NCBI GenBank assembly: GCA_034002405.1
Contig: JAVFAS010000034.1
Span: 1-38,171, forward strand
Direction: 5' to 3'
Length of the DNA: 38,171 nt
From: SZUA-365 sp034002405
GTDB lineage: Bacteria; Bacteroidota; Ignavibacteria; SZUA-365
The stretch's first letter is position 1, and the number at the start of each line of letters is the position of its first letter. The notes beneath the pieces are model-generated. The model was not told the DNA's origin and did no database searches. It saw nothing but the letters and a program-made list of their open reading frames with translations. Both the position numbers and the translations under genes were made by a program. Positions 23,339 through 32,097 of this stretch are shown here, in pieces.

Positions 23339-24055
23339 CTACGGTTGGTGCCCCGACGCAGGACGTGCGGCAAGGATTGCCTCGGCCATGACCATGTCTT
23401 CCGGGGTGGTGATTTTGATGTTCGATACCGTGCCCTCGACAACGTGGACGGGGATGTCCATCGCCTCGAGCAGGGAGACGTCATCGGTCGCTTCGATACC
23501 GCGCCGCTGTGCCGCGGCGAACGCCAGACGGAAGAGTCCCGCGCGCGCGGCCTGGGGTGTCTGCGCATGCCAGAGCACCGTGCGGTCGAGCGTGGCGCGA
23601 ACCACGCCCGCATGCACTTCCTTCATCGTTTCGCGCGCGGGCAGCGCCAGAAGCGCCGCGCCGTGTGTACGGGCGGCCTCGGCCACGGCGCGCACCTGGG
23701 CGGGGGTGACGCAAGGACGCGCCGCGTCATGAACGAGAACGATGCGATCGTCGTCTCCACACCGTGCGAGGGCATTCGCGACCGAATCCTGCCGCCGCAC
23801 TCCGCCGTGCACCAGGCAAAGCTTCGTGCGGAGTCCGTGCGCGTCGAGCAACTCCTGGGCGAATTCGATATCATCGACGGCGAGAATGATTTCCTCGCAG
23901 TCAGGCAGCGCGTCAAACAGTGCCACCGTATGCACGATCACCGGACGTCCGAGCAGCGGGAGATACTGCTTGGGGACATCGGCCGCCATCCGGCGTCCCA
24001 TGCCCGCGGCGGGAATGCAAACGGTGAACTCAGATGATGAGCATCGCATCGCCAT
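23339..24055 (-). CDS. ispD: 2-C-methyl-D-erythritol 4-phosphate cytidylyltransferase
   Basis: Third step of the MEP isoprenoid pathway: MEP + CTP gives CDP-methylerythritol and pyrophosphate. The 238-residue product has the nucleotide loop CIPAAGMGRRM (~13-23) followed by PKQYLPLLGRPV. It also has DRIVLVHDAARPCV (~103-116), LWHAQTPQAAR (~161-171) and the C-terminal EGTVSNIKITTPEDM, all IspD hallmarks. The ATG at 24055 (or 24049) lies inside the end of queA, a 26-nt overlap, so the two are probably translationally coupled; no separate ribosome site is visible. Presence of ispD implies the MEP rather than the mevalonate route. Confidence 0.95.
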   Translation of the reverse strand: MAMRCSSSEFTVCIPAAGMGRRMAADVPKQYLPLLGRPVIVHTVALFDALPDCEEIILAVDDIEFAQELLDAHGLRTKLCLVHGGVRRQDSVANALARCGDDDRIVLVHDAARPCVTPAQVRAVAEAARTHGAALLALPARETMKEVHAGVVRATLDRTVLWHAQTPQAARAGLFRLAFAAAQRRGIEATDDVSLLEAMDIPVHVVEGTVSNIKITTPEDMVMAEAILAARPASGHQP

Positions 24056-25064
24056 AGCTGAAGAGGCGGTACTTGTCCTTGATCGCGCGCTTGTACGCCT
24101 TCATCATCAGGTCGTAATCGGTAAAGGCCGACACCATCATCAGCAGGGTGGATTTCGGCATATGGAAATTCGTGATCAGCTTGTCGGTGATCTTGAAGTC
24201 GTAGGGCGGGTAGATGAACTTGTCGGTCCACCCGCGCGCCGGTGTCAGCTGCCGCATCGTGGTGACGCTCGATTCGAGGGCGCGCACGGTGCTGGTGCCG
24301 CAGACAAACACGCTTTTCTTCGCGTCCTTGGCCTTGTTGACCACCGAACAGGCGTCGGGCGGAATCTCGTAATACTCCGAATCCATCTTGTGCTTGGTCA
24401 GGTCCTCGACCTCGACGGGACGAAACGTGCCATGCCCGATGTGCAGCAGCACCGACGTCACGCCCACACCTTTCTTTTTCAGACGCCCGATCAGTTTCTT
24501 CGAGAAATGGAGTCCGGCGGTCGGCGCCGCGACGGCTCCGATCTGCCGGGCATACACCGTCTGATAATGCTCCTTGTCCGACTCTTCCGCCTCGCGCTTG
24601 ATATACGGCGGCAGCGGGGTCTGGCCGACGGTGTCGATGAGCTTGAAGAACTCACCCTGATAATTGAAACGCACGGTGCGCCCGCGTGAGGTGGTGTTGT
24701 CGATCACCTCGCACATCAATTTGTCGGAGAAATAGATTTTGTTGCCGATGCGGACCTTGCGGGCGGGATCGACGATCACATCCCACAACCGTTCGTCCTT
24801 GCTGAGTTCGCGCAGCAGGAACACCTCGATCTTCGCGTTGGTCTTTTCCTTGCGGCCGATCAGGCGCGCGGGAAACACCTTCGTATCGTTGAGCACGAGG
24901 GCATCGCCCTTCTTGAAATACTCGTGGATATCCGAAAACAGACGGTGCTCGACATCGCCGGTGGAACGATGCACCACCATGAGGCGGGACTGATCCCGCT
25001 CCTCGACGGGGTATTTTGCAATCAGACTTTTCGGAAATGCATAATCGAAATCGGAGAGTTTCAT
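24030..25064 (-). CDS. queA: S-adenosylmethionine:tRNA ribosyltransferase-isomerase
   Basis: Transfers and isomerises the ribosyl part of SAM onto preQ1 in tRNA to make epoxyqueuosine. The 344-residue product is full length. It begins MKLSDFDYAFPKSLIAKYP and contains DALVLNDTKVFPARLIG (~54-70), TPLPPYIKR (~168-176), YQTVYARQIGAVAAPTAGLHF (~187-207), LLHIGHGTFRPVEVE (~221-235) and ITNFHMPKSTLLMMVSAF (~306-323), the standard QueA series. It is the first gene of a minus-strand operon with ispD and rsmI, with a recognisable promoter about 90 nt upstream. Confidence 0.97.
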   Translation of the reverse strand: MKLSDFDYAFPKSLIAKYPVEERDQSRLMVVHRSTGDVEHRLFSDIHEYFKKGDALVLNDTKVFPARLIGRKEKTNAKIEVFLLRELSKDERLWDVIVDPARKVRIGNKIYFSDKLMCEVIDNTTSRGRTVRFNYQGEFFKLIDTVGQTPLPPYIKREAEESDKEHYQTVYARQIGAVAAPTAGLHFSKKLIGRLKKKGVGVTSVLLHIGHGTFRPVEVEDLTKHKMDSEYYEIPPDACSVVNKAKDAKKSVFVCGTSTVRALESSVTTMRQLTPARGWTDKFIYPPYDFKITDKLITNFHMPKSTLLMMVSAFTDYDLMMKAYKRAIKDKYRLFSYGDAMLII

Positions 25065-25153
25065 AGGTCCGGCTATTTTATGGGAGAATGATTCGGCGAA
25101 TGATGCGTGACCATCGTCCGGCGAAGGAAAAACACTCTATTTCGCCGGATTCA

Positions 25154-25185
25154 CAAAAATACGAAAATTGACCAGCGAAGGCAAT
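25154..25185 (-). promoter_or_regulatory. Bacteroidota-type promoter of queA-ispD-rsmI
   Basis: On the minus strand, ATTG (25185-25182), 20 nt and TATTTTTG (25161-25154). The -7 box matches TAnnTTTG exactly and the -33 box three of four bases. The leader would be about 80 nt. Confidence 0.5.
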
Positions 25186-25474
25186 TCAGTTATTGAGTAT
25201 CTCCATGAAATACCCTATTATTTGAGGTTTATGGAATTTTCCCACCTCGTTTTCCCCGTCCGACGCTCCCGAGCGACAATGACGCGCGGGAATTATTCCT
25301 CCGACACGCCCTTTCCTCCCCGTCAATCCCGTCCCCCCGCCGATCCCTTCCCGTTCCGCTTTTTTGAATTCCCCCCGTTTTTCGCGAAATTTTAGGATTC
25401 CGTTGTCGGAATTCCCGGCACGGAACGCCGTATCCTCTCGAGAACCCGTCCGCGACTGAACAACAAGGAACACC
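25186..25474. other. divergent intergenic region with an imperfect dyad
   Basis: No gene was found. The stretch is pyrimidine-rich at 25305-25385. An imperfect dyad, GGATTCCG-TTGT-CGGAATTCC (25395-25415, one-base bulge), lies 60 nt before the synthetase gene and is a possible operator for it. I see no convincing plus-strand promoter box. Confidence 0.35.
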
Positions 25475-27529
25475 ATGATCACCCCCCAGCTGCTGCATCC
25501 GAAGAGTATCGCCGTGATTGGCGGATCCAATGACATTCGCAAACCCGGTGGAAAAATCCTCCGCAACATACTCGACGGCGGGTTCGCCGGCAGCCTGACG
25601 GTCGTCAATCCAAAGGAGGCGGAGGTGCAGGGCATCCGGAGTGTTCCGGACGTGTCGGCATTGCCCCCGACCGATCTCGCGATCATCGCCATTGCCGCGA
25701 AATATGCCCTTCCGGTCGTGGAAACGCTTGCCCGGGAGAAAGGCACGCGCGGTTTCATCATCGTCAGCGCGGGATTCAGCGAGGAGAGTCCGGAAGGTAA
25801 GGAGCTCGAGCGCCGCATCGTCGCGGTGATCGACGAGGTCGGTGGATCGCTGATCGGACCGAACTGCACGGGCGTCTGTCTGCCGCAGCATCACAGTATA
25901 TTCACCGAACCGATACCGAAGCTCGATCCGCATGGTGTCGATTTCATCTCCGGATCAGGGGCGACCGCGTGTTTCATCCTGGAGGCCGGCATTCCGAAGG
26001 GACTCACCTTCGCCAGCATCTTCACGGTGGGCAACAGCGCGCAGCTCGGGGTGGAGGAAATCCTCGCGCATCTCGACGAAACCTTCGACCCGGCGACGAG
26101 CGCGCGGGTGAAGTTGCTGTACATCGAGACCGTCTCGAAACCGGACAAACTTCTCCGACATGCGCGTTCCCTCATTCGCAAGGGCTGCCGCATCGCCGCC
26201 GTGAAGGCCGGGTCGTCCGAGGCGGGCAGCCGTGCGGCCTCGTCGCACACCGGCGCGCTCGCGAGTTCCGACGTCGCCGTCGACGCGCTGTTCCGCAAGG
26301 CAGGCATCGTGCGCTGTTATGGTCGGGAGGACCTGATCACCGTCGCTTCCATTTTCATGCACCCGCCGCTCGCGGGAAAGAACATCGCGATCATCACCCA
26401 TGCGGGCGGTCCCGCGGTCATGCTCACCGATGCGCTGTCCAACGGCGGCCTGGCCGTCCCGCATATCTCGGGTCCCGCCGCGGAGGATCTGCTCGCGAAG
26501 CTCTATCCCGGGTCCTCGGTCGCGAATCCGATCGACTTTCTCGCGACGGGCACCGCCGAACAGCTTGGCGCCATCATCGATGCGGTGGACACGCAGTTCG
26601 ACGACATCGACGCGATGGTCGTGATTTTCGGCACACCTGGACTCACCCCCATCTTCGATGTCTACGACCTGCTCGACGAGAAAATGCGCACCGCGCGCAA
26701 GCCCATCTACCCCGTCCTTCCCTCGACGCTCACGGCGCGGGCGGAGGTTGAGGCCTTTCTCGCGAAGGGACGCATCAACTTCCCCGACGAGGTCACTCTC
26801 GGCAATGCCCTCGCGCGCATCTCCCAGACGCCACCGCCGCCGGACGAGGAGTCCATGCCCGCGATCGACCACGCGACGATCCGGCGCGTGATCGAGGCCG
26901 AGCAGGAGGGCTACATTTCTCCGGCGTCCATTCAACAGGTGCTCGACGCCGCCGGGATTCCCCGCGCGGGCGAGGCGGTGGTCACATCGGTCGACGATGC
27001 GGTGTGGGAAGCCAAACGCCTCGGCTTCCCGCTGGTGATGAAGGTCGTCGGTCCCGTGCACAAGTCCGACGTCGGCGGCGTGGTGCTCGGCGTGCGGGAT
27101 GAGGATACCGTTCGCGCGGAGTTCGACCGCATGATCAAGATCGCGGACACCACCGCCGTGCTGTTGCAGCCCATGCTGTCGGGCATCGAGCTCTTCGCCG
27201 GCGCGAAAAAGGAAGACGCCTTCGGCCACCTGGTGTTGTGCGGGCTCGGTGGCATTTTCATCGAGGTGCTCAAGGACGTGCGCGCCGGACTCGCCCCGCT
27301 CTCCCGCGCGGAGGCGCGCGACATGATCCGCGGCTTGAAGGGATACAAGATCCTGCAGGGTGTGCGCGGACAGGCCGGCGTGAACGCGGACGCCTTCGCC
27401 GATGTCGTGCTGCGTCTCTCCGCGCTCGTCCAGGCCGCCCCGGAAATAATAGAAATGGACCTGAATCCCCTGTTAGGCACGCCCGACGGCGTCACGGCCG
27501 TCGACGCGCGCATCCGCATTCAGCGATAG
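25475..27529 (+). CDS. ADP-forming acyl/acetyl-CoA synthetase, fused alpha-beta type
   Basis: Interconverts acyl-CoA + ADP + phosphate with the free acid + CoA + ATP; in fermenters it yields ATP from acetyl-CoA. The 684-residue product has a CoA-binding Rossmann domain at the N-terminus (SIAVIGGSNDIRKPGGKI, 11-28) and a succinyl-CoA-ligase-like middle with the phosphorylated histidine in SSHTGAL (His258). The ATP-grasp part at ~465-684 has FPLVMKVVGPVHKSDVGGVVLG and ends in EMDLNPLLG. No GNAT domain is attached, which sets it apart from Pat-type protein acetyltransferases. AAGGA (25463-25467) precedes the ATG. Acetate and other short or branched acids are all possible substrates. A methyltransferase gene follows 94 nt downstream and may be cotranscribed. 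Confidence 0.92.
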   Translation: MITPQLLHPKSIAVIGGSNDIRKPGGKILRNILDGGFAGSLTVVNPKEAEVQGIRSVPDVSALPPTDLAIIAIAAKYALPVVETLAREKGTRGFIIVSAGFSEESPEGKELERRIVAVIDEVGGSLIGPNCTGVCLPQHHSIFTEPIPKLDPHGVDFISGSGATACFILEAGIPKGLTFASIFTVGNSAQLGVEEILAHLDETFDPATSARVKLLYIETVSKPDKLLRHARSLIRKGCRIAAVKAGSSEAGSRAASSHTGALASSDVAVDALFRKAGIVRCYGREDLITVASIFMHPPLAGKNIAIITHAGGPAVMLTDALSNGGLAVPHISGPAAEDLLAKLYPGSSVANPIDFLATGTAEQLGAIIDAVDTQFDDIDAMVVIFGTPGLTPIFDVYDLLDEKMRTARKPIYPVLPSTLTARAEVEAFLAKGRINFPDEVTLGNALARISQTPPPPDEESMPAIDHATIRRVIEAEQEGYISPASIQQVLDAAGIPRAGEAVVTSVDDAVWEAKRLGFPLVMKVVGPVHKSDVGGVVLGVRDEDTVRAEFDRMIKIADTTAVLLQPMLSGIELFAGAKKEDAFGHLVLCGLGGIFIEVLKDVRAGLAPLSRAEARDMIRGLKGYKILQGVRGQAGVNADAFADVVLRLSALVQAAPEIIEMDLNPLLGTPDGVTAVDARIRIQR

Positions 27530-27623
27530 TCCGAGGTCCGGGCGGACGGCTCTCATGGCCTTCCGCCCTCCACCGACGACCTTCGACCCGATGCCATTCC
27601 GGATTCACCCAGCCACCGATCGA

Positions 27624-28301
27624 ATGGACAGAATCGACACGCTGACCAGCGCGCTTCTCGCGCATTTCCCGCTCCGCGATTTCGACATCACCGTGGGCGC
27701 GCGGCAGTATACGCTCACCACGGCGGAGGACATCGAGCAGCTCATCAACCGCATCACCGAGGAGCAGTTCCGCGTCGACGAGCGGCTGCCGTATTGGGCG
27801 GAACTCTGGCACAGCGCGCTGGCGCTGGCCGAGTATCTGGCGGACATCCCCGATCAACTGCTCAACACGCGTGTGCTGGAAATCGGCTGCGGACTCGCGC
27901 TGCCGGGCATCGTGGCCGCGGCCGCGGGTGCCCGGCTCAGTTGCGGTGATTTCGAACCGTTGGCGTTGCTGGCGGCGGAACTGAACCTCCGGCGCAATGT
28001 GCCGGAGGCCCCGGTGGACATGCGATTGATGGATTTTCGCGATGATCCGGGCGAACGCTGGCCGGTCATTCTTGCCGCGGACGTGATTTACGAACAGCGG
28101 TTTGTCGAACCCCTCGCGGCCTTCCTCGATCGCGCGACCGCGCCGGGTGGCACGATCTATCTGGCCGAGCCCAATCGATTGATCGCCGTCCCCTTCTTCG
28201 ACGCCCTCGCCGCCCGCGGCTTCCGCTACCAGCGCCACGGCGCCGACACCCATCTCCACAGCCGCACCGTCGAAATCTCCATCTACACGCTCACGCGCTG
28301 A
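27624..28301 (+). CDS. class I SAM-dependent methyltransferase, family 16 (protein methyltransferase-like)
   Basis: A 225-residue soluble protein. LPYWAELWHSALALAEYL (~55-72) immediately precedes the SAM motif VLEIGCGLALPGIVAA (~84-99), then CGDFEPLALLAAELN (~106-120), ILAADVIYEQRF (~148-159) and GGTIYLAEPNR (~174-184). This W-x-x-A/S...A-x-x-L lead-in plus 'AADV-x-Y' is the pattern of the METTL/FAM86/ETFB-lysine methyltransferase family, so a protein lysine or N-terminal substrate is plausible but unknown. In-frame ATGs at 27555 and 27591 would lengthen it; 27624 was chosen because conservation-like sequence begins there, and no start has a good ribosome site. It follows the CoA synthetase on the same strand. 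Confidence 0.82.
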   Translation: MDRIDTLTSALLAHFPLRDFDITVGARQYTLTTAEDIEQLINRITEEQFRVDERLPYWAELWHSALALAEYLADIPDQLLNTRVLEIGCGLALPGIVAAAAGARLSCGDFEPLALLAAELNLRRNVPEAPVDMRLMDFRDDPGERWPVILAADVIYEQRFVEPLAAFLDRATAPGGTIYLAEPNRLIAVPFFDALAARGFRYQRHGADTHLHSRTVEISIYTLTR

Positions 28302-28427
28302 AGAAGAAGCGCGAAAACGCAAAAGCGCAAAAAACAGGAGACGCGAAAGTTTTTTTTACGGTCGAGCGTCCCCGGTAATACATTTTCGCGTCTTTACTTC
28401 GCGATTTCGTGCTTTGGCGGTCTTTCT
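28302..28427. repeat. imperfect long inverted repeat between convergent genes
   Basis: A purine-rich left arm (28302-28349, GAAGAAGCGCGAAAACGC...) is mirrored by a right arm (28383-28430) whose complement reads GAAGAAAGACCGCCAAAGC... The exact core is AGACGCGAAA (28339-28348) with TTTCGCGTCT (28384-28393). A T8 run (28350-28357) follows the left core. It fills the gap between the methyltransferase (plus) and the TPR gene (minus) and probably ends both transcripts. Confidence 0.55.
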
Positions 28428-29225
28428 TCAGCCGTTGTCGCGGAGCCAGGCGCGCATGCGCTGGCGGCGGATGGGATCGATTTTCCAGCCGTCCGGACAT
28501 TTCAGCGCCGCGCGGAAGGCCGCGGCCGCTTCCCGCTCGCGATCGGCGGCGATGTAGCTCAGGCCCAGCTCGAAGCGATGCCGCAGCACGGTCGGCGCGA
28601 CCTCGATGGCTTTCTTCAGATGCCAGATGGAACGGTCGAGACTGCCGTCGGGCATGCTGCCGAGAAACAGATTCGCCAGCTTGCGCTCGATCCAGCTCAC
28701 CTCCGCGACCTCCCGATGCCAGGTGCCGTAAATCGTATGGGCGACCTGATTGTCCGGATCCATTTTCAGTGTGGCATCGAGTTCGTCGCGAATGCGGTTG
28801 GCGAGTTTCACCTTCTCCTCGCCCCCCGCATACATCGCGTAGCTGCCAAAGGACGCCGCCAGAAACGCGCGCGCCATGGCATTGCGCGCGTCCGCCTTCA
28901 CCGCGCGTTCGGCGTAGGACACCGCGGTACGGAACAGTTTTTCCTGCCGCTCCTCATTCTCCGCCGCGTCGCCGTCGTTGATCGCGTGATTGGCCAGACG
29001 CCAGAGTATCTCCGCGTCGCCGGGATGTTCCGTGAGCGCGCGTTCGAGCAGGCGGCGGGCGGTGTCGAAATCATTGCGGTCGAACAGCCGGTCGGCCCGA
29101 TCGAGCACGGCACGTTTCTCCTCCATGACGGCGGCCGTATGCTCGCGATCGATGGCGGACGGTGCATGCGGGATGATCGGGGTGAGGACAACGAGGGTGG
29201 CAAGGAGAATATTCGTGATCGGCAT
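28428..29225 (-). CDS. exported TPR-like protein resembling the RMDN (regulator of microtubule dynamics) family
   Basis: A 265-residue protein with an N-terminal hydrophobic signal (MPITNILLATLVVLTPIIPHAPSA), then an all-helical TPR-like array. The segments AEILWRLANHAIND, AERAVKADARNAMARAFLA, DATLKMDPDNQVAHTIYGTWHREVA, and LANLFLGSMPDGSLDRSIWHLKKAIE followed by HRFELGLSYIA match the order I know from eukaryotic RMDN1-3/FAM82 proteins and their bacterial homologues. No enzyme motif is visible. ATG 29225 (GGGAG just upstream) was preferred over a TTG at 29240. The product should be periplasmic or membrane-anchored. Its partner is unknown; it is divergent from the DUF5686 gene and convergent with the methyltransferase gene. 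Confidence 0.8.
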   Translation of the reverse strand: MPITNILLATLVVLTPIIPHAPSAIDREHTAAVMEEKRAVLDRADRLFDRNDFDTARRLLERALTEHPGDAEILWRLANHAINDGDAAENEERQEKLFRTAVSYAERAVKADARNAMARAFLAASFGSYAMYAGGEEKVKLANRIRDELDATLKMDPDNQVAHTIYGTWHREVAEVSWIERKLANLFLGSMPDGSLDRSIWHLKKAIEVAPTVLRHRFELGLSYIAADREREAAAAFRAALKCPDGWKIDPIRRQRMRAWLRDNG

Positions 29226-29397
29226 GGTGCTCCCATTCAAGATGTTTTGGCAATAGTCCCTATTTTACACGAAGAATTCAATGCAAAAACGCGAGGATTC
29301 CGCACGGCCGCGATTTCGTCGGCAATCACCATTCCGAAACGCCGCCCATTCCCGTCGCGACTCCGTCCACGCGTCCCGTCCATCCGATCGAGGCACC

Positions 29398-31971
29398 ATG
29401 CGACCGTCATCCCTCTTGCGCGTTTATCTACCGAGTATTCTCTCCGTTATTCTTTTTCTCAGTCCCGCGAGCGCGCAGCACCGGATCACGGGGCAGGTAT
29501 TGGACGAACGCAGCGGCGAGGCGCTTCGGTACGCCAACGTTTGGGTACGCGGCAGCCACACCGGCACGACCACCGACCAGGAGGGACGATTCACGCTCAC
29601 GCTCGCGGACGGCGAACACACCATTGTCGCCTCGTATATCGGCTATGAAAGCCGCGTCCGCACCGTGCGCCTGCCGGGAGAGCCCGTGTTGCGCTTCGCC
29701 CTGCGGCAGAGTGCCGTGCCGATGCCCGAGGTCGAAGTGACCCCCGGTGACAATCCCGCGCTGCGCATCATCCGCAAGGCAATCGAGATGAAGGAACTGC
29801 GCCGGGGACGGCTCCGCAACTACCGGCTGACCTCGCATTCCAAGTTGCTCGTGCGTCTGACCGGTGCGATGACGGGCATGGTCGAGGGATCCGACGGTGG
29901 GCGACGTGTCTCGATCCGTGTCGACGGCGATGATATACCAGATGAGCATGCCCGGCGCGCTGCCGCGTCCGACACCACCGGGGGAACCGACAGCACCGGG
30001 GGGTCGGGGAGCGCGACGGAATCCGATGCCGGCGCCAATGCCGACAGCAGCCACACGCTGCCGATCATCCTCGAAACACAGACCGACGCCTACTGGGCGG
30101 CACCCGACCGCTACAAGGAGGTCATAACCGCGCGCAAGCAGAGCGCGATGATCCCCGCGCAAGGCAACATCCTCATCAGCCAATTTTTCATCGTCGACTT
30201 CTCCGCCGACGATTTCCGCTTCAGCGACCGGGCACCGGTACCCGGTCCGATATCGGAGCGCGGACTCCGAAGTTACTATTATCGTCTCGCCGGCACGACC
30301 GTGCTGGACGGCACGACGCTGTACCGGATCGAACTCTCGGCGCTGTCGGAGAGCGACCCGCTGTTCGAGGGCACGATCTACATCGCCGACAGCACCTACG
30401 CGCTGTCGATGGTCGACCTGCGGCTCAACGACGCCGCCCTCCCGACCCTGTTCGACTCGCTCGCCTTCCGGCAGCATTTCCGCCTCTTCGACGGGGAATT
30501 CTGGCAGCCGGTCGACGTGGTGTTCGACGCCGTGATCGGCATTCCCGTGGTGAACATCGGCATCGAGGTCCAGGGCTTTTCCGTGATGCAGGACTGGCGC
30601 ATCAACGAGCAGATCAACGAGGATTTCTTCGACCGCACGCGCATCAAGGTGCTGAAGGAAGCCGATGAACGTGATTCCACCTACTGGGCGATGAACGCGA
30701 AGATCCCCACCACCGACGAGGAGCAGCGCGCCTACGTTCGTGCCGATTCGGTCAGTGCCGCGATGGACTCGGTCAAGTATCAGATCGGATTCTCGAACTT
30801 CCTCACCGGCGGCACCACGGGTTCCGATGCCGTACAGTTCACCTTTCCCGGCATCCTCGGCCTGTATCATTTCAACCGCATCGAGGGCCATGCACTGCGC
30901 GCCGATGTCCAATTCCACATGCCGGAGTTTCCTCTCCGTTTTGCGAAAATGTCCGCCGGATACGGGTTCAACGACACGCGGTTCAAATACGGCTTTGGCG
31001 GCGTGCTCGCGCTCCTTGACAGTCCCTCCCTCCAGATCTCCGCCTGGCGCCATGACGAACTCGACATCATCGACGGCAACCTCGATCCCCTGGGCGAGAC
31101 GGGCACGACGCTGTCAAGCATGCTCTGGAAATACGACCCGCGCGATTATTTCCACCGGAACGGCTGGCGCGTCTCGGTGTATCATGACGCGCTGTTTCTT
31201 CTCCCCTTCTCCATCTCGGTGGCGCGCGACCGCTTCCTCAACGCCGTCAACCACAGTGACGAAAGCCTCTTCCGCCGCGACCGTCGCTATCGCGACAATC
31301 CGCCGATCAACGAGGGATCGATTTTCTCGGTGTCGGGCGAAATCTCGCTCGACGCACGCGACTTCATCGATAATGCGGGCGAGCTGATGCGCTTCGGGGC
31401 GCGAAACCATGTGCCCGTCATTGGGGCCGGCCGGCACGACGCCGACCTTGAAGGCACGCAGTGGAGTTACACGACCTGGCTCGCGCGTCTCGATGGAAGC
31501 TTTGATTTCGGAGTCCCCGGTCTGTTTACCTACCGCCTCGCCGGTGACGGGGCCGACGGGGCGCTGCCCGCGCAAACGCTCTTCAACCTGCCGGGCAGCA
31601 TCGAATACATTGCCGACGGCAGGCGCTTCCGCACGCTCGGCTTCCGCGAATTCGGCGGCGACCGCCGCATCACCGCGATGTTCACCTACAGCTTCCGCGA
31701 CTGGCTGTTCCGCGCCGTCGGCATCCCCCTGCTGGGAAGCAGCGGCATCGGACTCGAACTCTTCGCCTCCGGCGGCTACACCACCATGACCCCCGCCACC
31801 CGCGCGCTGCAGCCCATCGATATATCGGAGGCAACACTCCCCTTCTGGGAAGCCGGCTTCGGACTCGACAACATCCTCTCCCTGTTCCGCATCGATTTCG
31901 GATGGCGGCTCAATCATCACCGGGAGGGGAGGAATTTCTTCTTCGGGGTGAATGCGGGGGTGGTGCTATAG
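29398..31971 (+). CDS. DUF5686 / carboxypeptidase-regulatory-like outer-membrane protein
   Basis: An 857-residue exported protein. Signal peptide at 1-26 (ending SPASAQ), CarboxypepD_reg-like β domain at ~27-110 (ITGQVLDERSGEALRYANVWV...GTTTDQEGRFTL...YIGYESR), and from ~118 the DUF5686 region opening NPALRIIRKAIEMKELRRG. A Ser/Gly/Thr/Asp low-complexity insertion lies at ~190-215. The C-terminal 350 residues have alternating β-strand character with aromatic girdles (e.g. FFFGVNAGVVL at the end), so an outer-membrane barrel resembling the TamA/Omp85 surface-antigen fold is likely. The function of DUF5686 proteins is not established. GAGG (29390-29393) precedes ATG 29398; an in-frame ATG at 29281 would bury the signal peptide. 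A large palindromic repeat follows the stop. Confidence 0.87.
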   Translation: MRPSSLLRVYLPSILSVILFLSPASAQHRITGQVLDERSGEALRYANVWVRGSHTGTTTDQEGRFTLTLADGEHTIVASYIGYESRVRTVRLPGEPVLRFALRQSAVPMPEVEVTPGDNPALRIIRKAIEMKELRRGRLRNYRLTSHSKLLVRLTGAMTGMVEGSDGGRRVSIRVDGDDIPDEHARRAAASDTTGGTDSTGGSGSATESDAGANADSSHTLPIILETQTDAYWAAPDRYKEVITARKQSAMIPAQGNILISQFFIVDFSADDFRFSDRAPVPGPISERGLRSYYYRLAGTTVLDGTTLYRIELSALSESDPLFEGTIYIADSTYALSMVDLRLNDAALPTLFDSLAFRQHFRLFDGEFWQPVDVVFDAVIGIPVVNIGIEVQGFSVMQDWRINEQINEDFFDRTRIKVLKEADERDSTYWAMNAKIPTTDEEQRAYVRADSVSAAMDSVKYQIGFSNFLTGGTTGSDAVQFTFPGILGLYHFNRIEGHALRADVQFHMPEFPLRFAKMSAGYGFNDTRFKYGFGGVLALLDSPSLQISAWRHDELDIIDGNLDPLGETGTTLSSMLWKYDPRDYFHRNGWRVSVYHDALFLLPFSISVARDRFLNAVNHSDESLFRRDRRYRDNPPINEGSIFSVSGEISLDARDFIDNAGELMRFGARNHVPVIGAGRHDADLEGTQWSYTTWLARLDGSFDFGVPGLFTYRLAGDGADGALPAQTLFNLPGSIEYIADGRRFRTLGFREFGGDRRITAMFTYSFRDWLFRAVGIPLLGSSGIGLELFASGGYTTMTPATRALQPIDISEATLPFWEAGFGLDNILSLFRIDFGWRLNHHREGRNFFFGVNAGVVL

Positions 31972-31975
31972 TCGC

Positions 31976-32093
31976 GAGAGGAGTACGGGAGGGAGGATGT
32001 GGAGGGCTCGGAGAAGATTTCACCGTGGTATCTCCGCGGTAAAATCTTCTCCGTGACCTCTGTGCACTCTCTCCCGAACGCCTCCCTCTCTCC
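31976..32093. repeat. extragenic repeat copy A, palindromic
   Basis: The core CGGAGAAGATTTCACCG (32009-32025) pairs with CGGTAAAATCTTCTCCG (32037-32053), 16 of 17 bases, around an 11-nt loop. Both arms extend into looser GGAGGG-type sequence (31976-32008 and 32054-32093). The left arm is a copy of the repeat found at 32916 and 34002. It fills the gap between the convergent DUF5686 (plus) and glycosyltransferase (minus) genes and could serve as terminator for both. Confidence 0.65.
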
Positions 32094-32097
32094 CCAT

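Noticed and set aside
25475..27529. Protein acetyltransferase Pat (CoA synthetase-like with GNAT)
   Set aside because: No GNAT domain follows the ATP-grasp part and the catalytic His258 is kept, so it reads as an active synthetase.
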